From Vitis vinifera (taxonomy: Eukaryota; Streptophyta; Magnoliopsida; Vitales; Vitaceae): a stretch of DNA of 64,000 nucleotides. Position 1 is the first letter of the stretch, and the number at the start of each line of letters is the position of its first letter. The DNA is taken from assembly GCF_030704535.1 (NCBI RefSeq), contig NC_081813.1, forward strand, positions 1,954,501-2,018,500, in the 5' to 3' direction. Shown one piece after another: positions 14,056 through 26,892 of this stretch. The translations under genes were made by a program, and so were the position numbers. Below the pieces are notes generated by a model. That model did not search any database. It was not told where the DNA came from and saw only the letters and a program-made list of their open reading frames with translations.

Positions 14056-17000
14056 TCAGGGGGAGCATGTGGCCAAATGAGCTTTGAAGTTATCGAGCTC
14101 AGCCAGCACCTCATCTTCGTTCCTGTAAATCAGATCGATCATCCGCCATATCTGCACCAAACCAATCATTAAGTTAAAGAATTGGGCAGCCAAACATAGA
14201 TTGTAACGGTATGAGATGATGTTAAGTTAGAATGCTATTTATTAGGATGGCGAGGGAAAAAAATATACAGAACAAGGAGACAAGGAACCGATGTGAAAGA
14301 GAGTTATGCCCTATTTTCTGCCCTAAATCCAAACTAGAATGATGGATCGACTGACCCTTTTCCTGTGCTGAATGAATTTTGTTGGGTCAAACTACAAACC
14401 CACATAGTTTCACTAGTTTAATGGTAAGATATGTTTTCCCAGATATCGGTATTCATGGATGAGAAATATAGCGCAGGTCAAGGCATAGTTTCATATGTAT
14501 GTCAACTTAAGAGAGGATCTTATTACCTGGAGTGTACCGCCTCCACCAGTACTTTCACCATCATCAGATACGCTAACGATTGTCCATGGATCCGATGCAT
14601 TCCAATGGAAGTCCACGACCTTATCCCTACATAAAAAATGAATCAGTTATGCCAAACTTTCTCTGAATGAGAAAATTTTTCTCACACCAGGAAAGTGAAG
14701 GAGATATGACGCCATCGCATATGACAAAGCACAAGTATACAAAATACAATAAGTGGAATTCATATACCTATGGCCAGCATGTCTGAAGAATAAACCTGGA
14801 GGAGCGTTGGGAGCTTGCTTCTTATCAATCTGGAACAGATACATATGGTTACTAATACATGTGGGAATTGGATATTAAATACCTCAAACAGGTGTAACAA
14901 TGTCAAGGACATGCACAAACACAGATTTCCATTTTATAAAGGAGAAGCAATAAAAATACGTCATGGCATCACACCTTTTCATGATTCCAGAGGTTTAAGA
15001 TACCATCTTCTGCAGAACTCCCAAAGATCGAAGCCTTGTCCGGAGACCACTGAAAGTGAGTGACCCATTAGAATACATTAATTTAATATGAAGCCTAACA
15101 AGTCCTGACAATCAAGAAAGAAGACAATAAATTTATTTTATTAATACCTGTACACAAAGGACAGCAGCAGTATGGCCCTCAAATGTATGGATTGGTGATC
15201 CAATTCCACCAGATGTAAGCTTTCGGCGATCAAACATGCGAACAGTATTGTCAGCCGATCTGAAGAAGCAGCATAGTGGATTAAAATAACAATAAATTGC
15301 ATGCACTCCTTCCAATAGAAATTTAAATTCAGAAGTTTAAGTAGGAGCAGAAACAGAAAACATCCACCAGGCAATACCACGTGGCAAAATCTAAGTGTTC
15401 ACAGTATTTGCCTAGTTGGGCTAATAAATCAGGGATGGAAAAAGGCATGGGAGATATACATACCCAGTTAGAATAAGATTTATGTCATGAGGATTCCAAT
15501 CAACACAGTGAAGATCAGCATTATGAGCTTTCTCGACCTAACAGATAACAACAACAAAAAACCAACAGTGCCAGGGAAAATACATTACTAAAATCAACAG
15601 ACCAATCTTCAGTGAATGCAATTAATAGTGCCACAAAGTAATAGCCATGAAGAAACATTCTAATATTGTAATTGCAATTTGTTGCACAGGTTGTTGGGTT
15701 AAAACTAACCAATTGCAGAATAGATGAGAATACCGGGCTTCCTACCAAGTGAAAATACCACTTTGACAATTAGGTCTCAGCCCTACACTTACAGATGAGT
15801 ATGACACTTTAGAACAGTGTGAGATGTCTTGGGACAGTTCCTTGGTTGTGCTTGAGGTAAATCATTCCACTGCCTTATTTAAATCTAATTGTGGATATTG
15901 AAATTTAATACAGGTTAAGTGATGGAATGTTCTCCAAAAAGAATGTCCAGCACATTCTAAGCAAGGAGTAAATTTAAGTAAAATTCAGATAGTGTTGAGC
16001 TGACAGTTAAGCAGTCAGTACAGTGAATGGCGTCATGTACCATGGCCAAAAAGGATATTTCATTTGTTATTACAACATCATCATCAAGTGTCATGTCAAC
16101 AGGTGTTTATCATGCCATTCATCAAGAGGGACCAAGTGTCCTACACAACATAATTATCAAAATAGACCAAAAGATAGAATCGTTTTCACAGATATAAGGT
16201 TGGAGCCTAACCTTGATGGCTGGAGTGGTGCCAGATCTTGCATCCCATAAGATAAGGCAAGAATCATCACCTACGCTACAGAACTCCTGTGCGCTTTTAG
16301 CACCCAAAGAATGAAAATAAATGAAAGAGGATATCAGAAAATAGGGAAATAGCACAAAATTATTTGCAACCAAACTAAGAAAAAAAAATGATTCAGGAAA
16401 TGGGAAAGAGCTTCTGTTTTCTTCATCTTTTTGAAATAACTTCATATGGGCAATTTCTATGTACAAGTCATCTGACTTAATGCCGAACAATAAATAAATC
16501 AAACAACATGCCTGATTTCTAAGTGAAGTGCGTGTGACTTAACCAAGGGTACTTTTCTATGCCAAATGGAATGTCATGAATATACAATCACTATTCTACA
16601 CCTAATGAATATATCTGCCATGATTATGCTCAATACCTTAATGGGCAGAATTGCACATCTTCAACAGTATCATCATGCCCTTGGTAGATACCACGTGCTC
16701 CTATAGAAGGGCTTTCTACAGGTTTATCATTACCACCACCAGCCTTAGAGGTACTCTTTGCTGACCCTGGATCTGCTGCCAAAGTCGAGATGTGATCCTG
16801 AATACTCCACAACACCACAGACTTATCCTTGCCTGTCATGAGAATTTAAAAGATTAGACGCTATTAAAAGAAAAATCAATACATCTCCACAAAAGCATGA
16901 AAAGAATAGAGATTTTTGGCTGGCAGAAAAAGCAGCAAGATTATTGAAACTCCAAGCCTTCTTTTGTTTTTTTATTATTTAATTTTTTTAAAGAATACAT

Positions 17001-18451
17001 CATTAAGCTGAATTACAGAATTATACAATGCACCACAACCACCCTCTATAAGAAATAAACAATTAAAACAAACAAAGAACCAACATTTCATGTTGATTAA
17101 AAGAAAGGCATCTATATCTCAACAAAAAACTATACAAGATTTAAGCATTAGAGAGAACACTACAATAAATATTTCTCATATTATCAGGATCAGTGACTGA
17201 AAATTTGCAATTCACTTTCTCCACATGCTATCAAAAAAACATTTTTCTTGTGTCATATCTCCCATCATCCCGCATTGGCATACATATCCTTAATATTATA
17301 TACAAGTCAACTAAAATGAAACTCATTACAATCTCCTTTTCTTATTTGGCATATTTCAGAGAACATTCTCAGGACTAATCTTCACAAAAATTTGTGTAAG
17401 GTTTCAGGCAACAAGGGAGCACCAATTAGAGACGAGATGAAAGACAACTGGTTAACATGATTTATTAATGAGAAACAAATGTAACTACCCAAAAAAGGAG
17501 GTATAATGGCTCTCATTGAACGTGCTACAACAAGGAGAAGACCAAAAAGGACATGGTCAAATAAGTACATGATTCCTGTTATGCTACATGGTTCACATAT
17601 CATCTGATTCCCATTATGCTACAATAAACACCACCAATACATTTTTTTTTTTTGCCCCCAAAAGTTCTGCTACATGTGGAATGGCTCAACATAATGACAA
17701 TTATTTCACATGACATAAGACAATATCACCATGTAGCTCAACTAAACATATTATTCATTAGATCTAAAAAATTAGAGTGCAGCAAATTTAACAACCATAT
17801 CACATAAAGATCAGGAGTCACTAAAACTCTCACAATAATAAATAGAAGCTTCCAACCTCCAGAGAGCACCAATGGTTCAGTTGGACACATGGCAAGAGCA
17901 AATTCTGCATTATCTTTATGCCCAGTTAATATCTGCAGGATAAAGTGTTGTTTTACGTATATGGCATCTATGCATTAAAAAGCAGAAAAGATAATTGAAC
18001 TCTGGAAAGGAAAATGTCATTTATATAGGAATCTCCTTAAAAAAATTTCAAATTTTGAAGAGAATATAACAGCTAATGACATTAGTGCAACATAAAGTCC
18101 CCAATGCACTAATAAAGTATTATTTCAAACTACCTATTAATTAAATATTGTACTACAAAAAGAAAGGTTAATTTCAAGCTACCTCAATTCTTTATATTCA
18201 TGCAAGTTTTGTCATCTCATCCACAGAGCATATGTAGCTAAATGTGGATTGGACTTAAGACTTTACCTTTAACCAAGCTTTGAACCCACAAAAACCTCAC
18301 GAACTTTAAGTTGGTCAACAACCCACTCCATCTAACCCTGTTTATACAATGGTGCAGTTTCAGGCAAAGATTTGGTCATTGATAGCTTGGAAGGAGTAGT
18401 CCGACAACATAGTGGAACTGTTCTTGAGGAAGATTTTTTTTTTTCGACAGG

Positions 18452-18489
<38 letters not shown>

Positions 18490-21400
18490 CCATTGGGACT
18501 AGAACCTGTAACCTCCCCTAAACCAACCCCAACCCTTTACCGCTTGAGCTCCATGCCTCAAGAGCTTGTTCTTGAAGAAGATGAGATGACTAGTGGAATT
18601 GATGGTGGAGAGATGTTTGGATTTGAAGCCGTGGACACTACTAATTTCTGAGTTGATGTGCTTGCTCCATCCAATCATGGGATCAAAAGGAAATGTTTTC
18701 TATTACCTGTATCATGATATTCATGATTGGACTTGAAAAGGCAATGGGTTACAGTGGGGTTGCTGATGACAAGCAAGAAGTGCTCACCTTGTTAGTGGAC
18801 ATTTTCAAGAGAGAAGGTTTGCAATTTCATATAACAGAAGGCAGCCCCTGAAGTCTTGTTTTGACCAAGTGGTGGCATCCCTAATTTCAGGATGAAGAGG
18901 AGACATGCCATTGACTAAGGAAATTTTGTAATTAATTGAATAAATAAGGCAAAGCTGTAAATTTACTCTCCATCCAGAGAAGGCAAGAAGAGAGAGGCGG
19001 AACAATAAGTAAGATCCTACCCTGACCCAAATCAGACCAAGAATTTAAACCTTGTCCCAAAACAAGGTAATATCCTCTAATAGGGGTTGGCTGGACCAAG
19101 TTACCAGGAACAAAACCTTCCCCTCTGTAGTCTCTAAATAAGCAGAACCTGTTATACGGGGTTCAAAGGTGCCACTAAATCTTTCTCCCGATTTGTTGGG
19201 TGGGCTCCATGCATCATGTAAATTCACAGCTAGTGAAAATGTAAACCAAAACTGAAGCCATAACATATTTAGAAATACATATGACAACAACAGTACCAGT
19301 GTTAATATTTTCATAGTTAAAGCAAATGACTCACCAAATCTGGACGAGATTCTGGAGTTCCCAATACAGCATGACGATTAGGTTGAGTTTCAACATCCCA
19401 AATGAGGACCTATTCAACAAAAGTAAACAACATTGAGATCAATATTTCAATAAACTTCATATAAAAAAATAAACATAAGCTAAGAAATCTTACATATTCA
19501 AACTGACTTTTTAAAAAAAAATACAAAAATGAGTTCTTACATCAGGACTGTCAGTGTGTGTGGCCACTATCTTACTATTCTGTGGCAGTTCCCTGATTCG
19601 GTTCACCTGCACAGTCAAGATTATGCTTGATTAAAGATGTGCATTTAGAATTCTGTTCAGAGCAAGTATGTTCATTCTATTAATGAAAAAAATCATATTT
19701 TGAAATGAAATCACAGGAGAAGATTGGTAAGCCTTATCCATTTCATATTGACTGTGAAAAAGACCTTGATTTGAAATCTCCATTCCCACATCAATTGCAC
19801 ATATTTAATTTCCAAGTTTTGAATGTTCAGCTATAAGAATGTCTCCTTTGACATTTCTAAAATATTGCATAGTTAGTTTTAATTCCCATTAGGCAACTTT
19901 TGTGAAGATTATTTGCATTTGATAGAGTCAAAAATCAATCAATATCAACTTTTATGAAGATTATTTGCGTTTGATAGGGTCAAAAATCAACCAATATATA
20001 AATATAAAACCCTACTTCTTTGATCAGTAGATTGACAATTCATGAAACAGGAGGAACAGAACAAGTGCTCAAAATAGATACCTCTCCTGGATGTATAATT
20101 GTTTTGAACTTCTTTACAAAGGGTGACCGCGCTTCCTCGTTGAACTGAAAATTTGAGCAAGAACTAAGAAATAGGATAATAACTAAAAGAAAATTGAACA
20201 TGGAATGAGGAGGCAAACAATGACATGTCATGGAGACATTACCTGAGCAATATGCTCTGCGGCAGCTACCCTAGGTTTAACAACTTCACAGTTTGCTATA
20301 ACTAAGGTATTCGGAACACTGCCATCAGTCTGGGAGAAAACAAAGTTAAGCAGAAAACATGATCATCAACGAAGACGATGACAGAACAAGAATAAGTATG
20401 CCAGATAGCATATACCAAGATCATCACAACATCATACCAACACCGTTATTACTTATCAAAAAAAAAAATACCAACACTGTTATGAGCAAACAAGTAGAAC
20501 ACCTTATCCACACCGAACAAATATCATGAATTACCATATCCAACAAGTTCAACACCATTTAATCATGTGACTCCACTAGCTTAATTTTTCCGAGCTGTGC
20601 AAATTATTCATTTATGATTGCCAAAAAAGAAAAATCTTTAGGGACCATCTAGGAAGCTATAAAACAAACTAACTTAGTCAAAATATGACCCTTTGTCATT
20701 TTTCCACTACATAAACAAAAAACTTGGTGTCCAAAGCACGGCATGCTTCCATAAATGGCACCTAAAGCAGCAAGCACCTAAGCCAATTCAAATTTAGTTT
20801 GATTTTCTTCTAAAAAAGGCAAACTGGCCATCCTTTGGGTATGGCTACAAACACAAACATACAAACAGTTCCTCACAATCAAACTAACATCTCTCAGAAA
20901 CAATCTTGGAAATTCAAAATCCATTATTACTATAAATGGGTCATCATTACACTTCCAGCAACTGAGCTTTGGATTTGAGTGTATAGAAACAACTCAACTT
21001 TTCGCATCCTAACTCAATTAGAAGAACTTTTAACTCACTGTGTTGATAGCTTAGCATTCACAAACAAATAGAACAAAGCTTCCTAAATGATAAAATCGCA
21101 TAATTGGAGCATTTTGTTCAAATGTTTGCTCCAACTCAATAAGATGTCCCTGACTTTTGATTACTAAACAACATAAGACATGCAAACATGTTTGAGTTGA
21201 TTATCTTGCCTGCTCTGAAAGGTAAAGCCGTTGCCGATTCTTATAGGTAGCTTGCTCCAATTGCGGACCCCATCTATCAGTACACATAATACACGACTGA
21301 TTAACAGCGTTAAACATTTAAAATCACAAGTACAAAGGAAGCAAAATGCACATCACATCTTCCACCTATTTAAAACATGGAAAACAGAACTGTGATTTCA

Positions 21401-22488
21401 ACAAAACAACACAAGACATAAGATCAAATATTTTATTTCCTTCTTTTTCCCTCAATTATCTCAGCAATGGAATCTTCGACTCTCTCATTTCCCTCACAGG
21501 AAAATTGCAGAAAATTAAGAAATAAAGGGGAGGAAAAACCCATTCAACCAACCCTAACACAACCATTAGGTTGAGGTAAGTCTGCATTTTGAGAAAAACA
21601 TCTTGAGTTCTAGGAACGAGCATTTCTACTTTCTTCTCTCTTCCTTAGTTCTCTCAGCAACACATCAACTCTCTCATTTCCCACTGGTTGGCTGATAAAG
21701 AAAAATGTAAATCCACTCAACAAAGCCCAAGACAACAATTTGGCTAACTTGAGCCGAAGTCTCCAGCTTTTGAAGCCAATATAAAAAAAATTAATTTTCA
21801 TCAGTTTAGCTCAACTTCCCAAATGACAAAACGCAACTCAAACCGTTTGGTAACCGAGAAAATAAAAGAAACCAAACTCCAAACACTGTAAAACAAAAAC
21901 CTCCGCACAACCATTTTGGCCTATCCATTTTCCAGGGGGAAAATGTTTTTCTCTTCGAATTGCTTCCCCAAACAGTGAATGGACTGCTTCATAACATCAC
22001 CAAAATGAGGACCATCTCCTTCAAGTTCTTACTCATTGAATCCGTTCGGCACAAAACAAGGTCAAACCTTTCCCACCCATTCCCCTCCTTTTCAACCCCA
22101 ACCCTAGCACATTCTCCAAAACACATCTCAAACCAACTCAACACACAAAATCCCCTCGAAATCACTCAAAATCACAAACCCACCACCAACAACGCCCATC
22201 CCAGTACCAAACCCAAGTAGTCATTCCGCCTACCCACCATTTCTCCTCGTCAAAAAACCAAACTCCAACCAATCAAACATCAGAAACCCCAAAAAAACCC
22301 TGGAACTTCCACGAAACCCTACATACAAAAAGAGAAAATTAGAAGTATACGAACCGGCAGGAGAGGGAGGGCCAGACGAGGTTGTGGTTGGCCAGCCAGT
22401 CGTAGAGCACCGGAACGAGAGACTTCCACTGGGTATACCTCTCGTCCACCGAAATCGACGTCTCGCCGGCTGTGCTCGTCTCCTTCAT
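14056..22488 (-). CDS. MSI4: MSI4/FVE-type WD40 histone-binding protein, 453 aa
   Basis: Fifteen exons in transcript order: 22488-22355, 21273-21210, 20329-20243, 20144-20082, 19606-19541, 19409-19335, 17932-17857, 16832-16637, 16293-16212, 15537-15464, 15259-15148, 15049-14975, 14829-14768, 14626-14527, 14151-14056. They join without a break. The N-terminal CAF1C/H4-binding helix (VDERYTQWKSLVPVLYDWLA) precedes a seven-bladed WD40 propeller. WDAR at residues 270-273 (after SVGDDSCLIL) fits a DWD box for DDB1-CUL4 binding. FVE-type proteins act in the nucleus with HDA6/FLD histone-modifying complexes and promote flowering; that role is inferred from near-identical family sequence. Oddities: intron 2 begins with GC, and the basic N-terminal extension of Arabidopsis FVE (about 507 aa) is absent. 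Intron 6 (17933-19334) is the longest and carries a TA microsatellite. Confidence 0.96.
18453..18484. repeat. (TA)n microsatellite in MSI4 intron 6
   Basis: About 16 uninterrupted TA units inside the 1.4-kb intron 6. A likely length-polymorphic marker with no evident function. Confidence 0.9.
20330..21209 (-). other. GC-AG intron (MSI4 intron 2)
   Basis: The exon ends ...GAGCAG at 21210 and the intron opens GCAAGA, the usual extended consensus of GC donors. It closes ...CCCAG at 20330. The flanking codons (SEQ | TDGSVPN) match the MSI4 family without gap, and no GT donor nearby keeps the frame. Confidence 0.85.
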
Positions 22489-22599
22489 CTCTCTCTCTCT
22501 CTCTCACTCTGTTGATTCTGCCTTACAGTCACCGCACTGCTTCAGTTTCCTCTAAGAGCACCCTCAGGGTTTTATGCTGCCACAAAGTCCTAATAGTTT

Positions 22600-22721
22600 A
22601 CACGTGTCAATAGGGTGATGTGGACATAAACACGTGCCAACTATGGTGATGTGGGCATAAACACGTGCCAAATATGGTGATGTGGGCATATACAGGTGTC
22701 AAAAGTGACCACGTGGAAATT
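22600..22721 (-). promoter_or_regulatory. Tandem G-box array upstream of MSI4
   Basis: Four copies of a 30-31 bp unit start at about 22600, 22630, 22661 and 22692. Each reads roughly ACACGTGCCAA..TGGTGATG. The first three carry the G-box CACGTG (22601-22606, 22631-22636, 22662-22667). The fourth is degenerate (CAGGTG), but a further CACGTG lies at 22710-22715. The array sits 113-227 bp upstream of the MSI4 ATG, and three of its four intervals are close to three helical turns. G-boxes bind bZIP (ABF/HY5) and bHLH (PIF) factors. Control of MSI4 by them is inference. Confidence 0.75.
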
Positions 22722-25700
22722 GATATTATTTCTTTGATAAATATTCCCATCTCATCTCCTACACATTCTAATCTTAACTCGAATTAATTAATGACTACCA
22801 TAATTTGAATTAATTAATTAACCATTAAAAAAAAATCCGAAATTTGTAAATATAATCTCTCATTTTTAATTTAAAAAATAATTCATTTTGTATAAATATT
22901 CTTTAATATTTCGATTATTTATATATAAGCTTTAATAGAAAATATAATTTGTATAAAAAAAATAGAGATATTTATTAAAAATGGGTTTTTTAAAATATAT
23001 TATTTTTATTAAAAAAATAAAGATATTTTTATTAAAAATGGCTATTTTTTTAAACTAAAAAAGGGTTTATTTGGGAATTGAAAACATTATTTTATATTTT
23101 TACTTGTTTTATTTTAACCATTTTTCATATTTATATAATCATTTTTTAAAATAATCCTAAAAAATATATATTAAAATGGGAAAATAGATACATCCTTCCA
23201 CATGACAATACAAAGAGCTGATAAAGGAACCAGAAAATTGCTTCTGGGGAGTCCAAATTCCTTGGGGCAATCTTAATTCTTACAACTAGAAAATAGAAAA
23301 ATAAAATAAAAATTAAAAATTGTAAATATATATATATATATATATACTCTGAAATGCACCAACAGCGGGGATGGTCGCCGATCACTCTTCTGCCCCCTTT
23401 TCGCCGGTCCTGGTTGTTCCGGCCGGTATAGATGGCTGCTTCCTGGGAGGATCGCTGATGTGGAAAAAAATGAAGGGTGGTAGTGTATGTTGGCAATTGG
23501 CTTGTGATATCATGTCTCATACCACCACCATTCCTGTTTCATCAAATTTTATTTTAAAACATTAATATTAATTTTATATAATATGATAATAAAAATACAT
23601 AATGAATTTAAATATAATTTGATGCAAAAGTATTAATAATCATTTCATTTCAATTCATGCTCGATGAAAAAAAATTCAAAAGTATAAACTTATAGAATAG
23701 TAATCAAGAGGTCAAACCTGTGTTTTATCGATGATAAATTACTGATCCAATTTATAGAAGACAACAATTTATTAAAAGATCATCATCTACATCTTCGACT
23801 TCGTTTTCTACCATGCTCATAATTGAGAATCTTGCTTTGAAACTTGTATTAAGCTACATCGGATGTCATTTCCTATTTATAAATTAGAATTTAGGGTTAT
23901 GTTGCAAATGTTATAGAGTTGCATTAGGCGGCCCTATAGGATTACCATGTATTTATATGTGTAACTTTTAGGGTTTCTACAACATAACATATTAAATGAT
24001 AAGGTAACATCATGACATGTGTTATGGAATGCAATACATTAAATTTAAAAATATAATGACACGTATACGCAAATATATCGATTCCTACATGACATTTGAA
24101 TATTATAAAAAAAATACTTAAGGTTATTTTGTTACCATGGACATACATCTATATTAAGAATATGTTTAGAATGCGAGAATAAAAAATTAAAATGAAAAAA
24201 TCATTCTATTTTAAATTTATTATCATATATAGATTTTAAAAAAGGAAATAGGAATAAAAAGTTTTACTTAGATTTTGATCGTTATTTTTTTACAGTACTC
24301 TAATTCACCTACTAGAATTAGGTTTAAAGTAAGTGCCTCAAATATTTGATAGGTTTTCAAACTAATGATGGTAAGATATATTTAGTCCAAACCTCAACCA
24401 ATGTGAATGAAATTAACTTCATCTTTATAATAAATTTTCTCTTCAAAATTTTGTAACGTATCTTTTTAGAGCTTGGTTTTTTCGTTGATGTTGCAAAAAA
24501 GGAAAACCATAAGATTTATCTTCCACTTTTTCTTTAATACTTGAAAGAATCTAATTCCTATATGGAGTAAGTTATTGGTTTGTTTGAAGATGTTGTATGT
24601 CATTTCTATGTTTGTTTATTATTAATACTCTAAAATTCAAAGTTGAGAACATTTAGTTTATTTTGCTTGCTTGATTGATTAGCATGGTGTATTATGATTT
24701 TTACCTTTTTTGAAGGGTTTCCAACACAAACCAATCAAATTTGTCATATAGGGAGACTAGAAAAATGACATATGTAATAACTTCATTTGATGAAGCACCC
24801 ATAGTTACACATTATGCATTAACTAAATAGGTTGGATCTTTTCAAAAGAGGCTAGAAGTCATTGGCTAAAAAAATGTTCAATTAGTAGGTTTAAGCATCT
24901 TCGACTTAGCTTTTGAACATCTAACCATCTTAGATTTGGCATCTTCTATCTCGATCAAGACCCTATCTTTTGCCTTATGTAGCAAATCAGTGATTCGTCA
25001 TGCTTGCTACAATTCATGTTGCATAAAGTGAGTTGTGTCTGATGTTTGAAAAACACTAGAGTATACAAGATCAAGATGGTAATTTGGATTTAAAATTAAT
25101 AATAGAAAAACCCGAGATGAGACAATAAAGTTGTTTTATCTTGTTCCTTGACAAAGTTGTTGGATTGAACTTTGACCATCTCATTTGAAAACCAATTAGT
25201 ATCTAATGAGGTCAAACCAAATATTTTATGGATTTCGGCATCACACCTTGTGAACCTATTGTTGCACCCCAAGTTAAGAACAATATTGTTGCACCCTAAT
25301 AAAAATTATTATTGTGAAATATTACCAACAAATAGTGTCAAACTACCAATTTCCTAAAAACTTAAGCTTGCAAGATTTTTGTTCAATATACATATCATGC
25401 TCTTTAAGACTTTGCCCCATGTGCAACCCATACCCACATTTGAAGTATACAATGAAACAAATGGGAGAAATGTAAATTATGGAGAGATGATTCAAATACA
25501 AGACCTCCCACCAAACCAAGCTTCAATATAATGTTGAACTACCAATTTTTTTAAAAGTTTAAATTTACAAGATTTGAGTTCAATATGCATATCATGCTCA
25601 TTGACAAATAGTTTCATGAGTTCTATCATACGATATGTTTGCTAATTATCAATAACGAATAAATTAGATGATCATAAAATGCGTCTATAGATTAAGAAAA

Positions 25701-25738
25701 ATAGAATTTTCAAAGTAAAATTGAGAGATTCTTATTAC
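22722..25738. other. A+T-rich intergenic DNA
   Basis: No gene seen. 22740-23170 is extremely A+T-rich. 23190-23540 is a patch of more balanced composition with a short TA run at about 23325-23345 and no recognisable protein. The remainder has scattered stops in all frames and no recognisable repeat boundary. Confidence 0.5.
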
Positions 25739-25841
25739 ATGGGGTGTACCACCACCACCACCACTATTTTCACCATCATCAAATACACTTACAATTGTCC
25801 ATGGATCAAATGCAATCCAATGGAAGTCCACCACCTTATTC
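25739..25841 (-). pseudogene. Decayed copy of MSI4 exon 14
   Basis: On the minus strand this reads as a copy of MSI4 exon 14 (14626-14527): NKVVDFHWIAFDPWTIVSVF, then DDGENSGGGGG and TP, where the intact gene has DKVVDFHWNASDPWTIVSVS, DDGESTGGGG and TL. It is 103 nt against 100, the difference being one extra GGT in the glycine run. Homology continues into the intron on the low-coordinate side (TCTTATTAC), so it is a genomic, not mRNA-derived, copy. No exon 13 or 15 is visible nearby. Confidence 0.85.
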
Positions 25842-26262
25842 CTACATCCGTAAACCAATATTAGTTACTTCATAGGAAACTAAAATGAATTAGAAAGTTG
25901 TGAATGTCCTGTTAGATCAAGTCCATAATGTTTTTTGAGTTCTTTGGATGAAACCCAAGTTTTTTAAAAATCCATCAGTCCAACCTTTAAAATCCTTAAA
26001 TTAATATAAATATTTACCTCCATATTTATTTTTATGATGATTTTATAATTATATAAATATGAAAATAATACAAGTTAAATTGAATAATTTTTAAAATTAT
26101 AAAATAACAAAATATTAAGCTTTTGACATATTGGTAAAATTAAATATATATTTTCCTTTCATGCTAAACATATGTTCATACTAATTTTTAATAATTATTT
26201 TAATTTTATATAATATAAAAATTATATATTTATAGTGTTACTAGTTTGATGGGGGTTTAGCC

Positions 26263-26892
26263 TAGGACTGCAACTTGGGCGAGTTGGTCGAGTTGATGAT
26301 TTGCTGAAGTCCAACCAAAATTAAGAAATAATCAACCCAAATTCAACCCATCTTGAACTTTGATATGAGGTACTCAACCCAAGCCCAATGCAACCTCATT
26401 TTTCTAAGCTTGGGTCAATTTCGGGTTGTTCAAGTTAGACTAAAATTGATTAAGTTAAACTCGGGTTGGTTGGGTTGCATAATTCAAAATATATCTATAA
26501 TTTTTTTTAAAAAAATTTAATGGATTTATATGAAAATTTAAATAAAAAGTAGAACAAAATTTCAAGATAGTAAAAAAAAAACATAAATTTATATATTTTC
26601 TAAAAAAATAAAAAACATATAATATAATATAATATAATTTGATATTTTTTCTTAAAAATAGAAAAAGAAAATGAATATTATTATATATGATAAGATGTAT
26701 TATAAATATTATAAAAACATTAAATCGGTTTGGGTTAGCTTCGGATTGTTCAATCCTTAGCCTAAACCCAACTCAAATTGAGTTTAGATTGAAAAAACAT
26801 AGCTCAAACTCAATCCGAGTATTAAAAATGATTGTCCAAACCCACCCAAATGTAGGATTGGATCGGGTTAGCTTGCCCAAATTGCACACCTA
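26263..26892. mobile_element. Non-autonomous TIR DNA transposon (hAT-like)
   Basis: The ends are imperfect inverted repeats: left CTAGGACTGCAACTTGGGCG, and right end read inwards CTAGGTGTGCAATTTGGGCA. The inside is rich in CAACCC/GGGTTG words and has no transposase. The termini resemble plant hAT non-autonomous elements. I could not establish a clear target duplication, so the superfamily is tentative. Confidence 0.6.
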
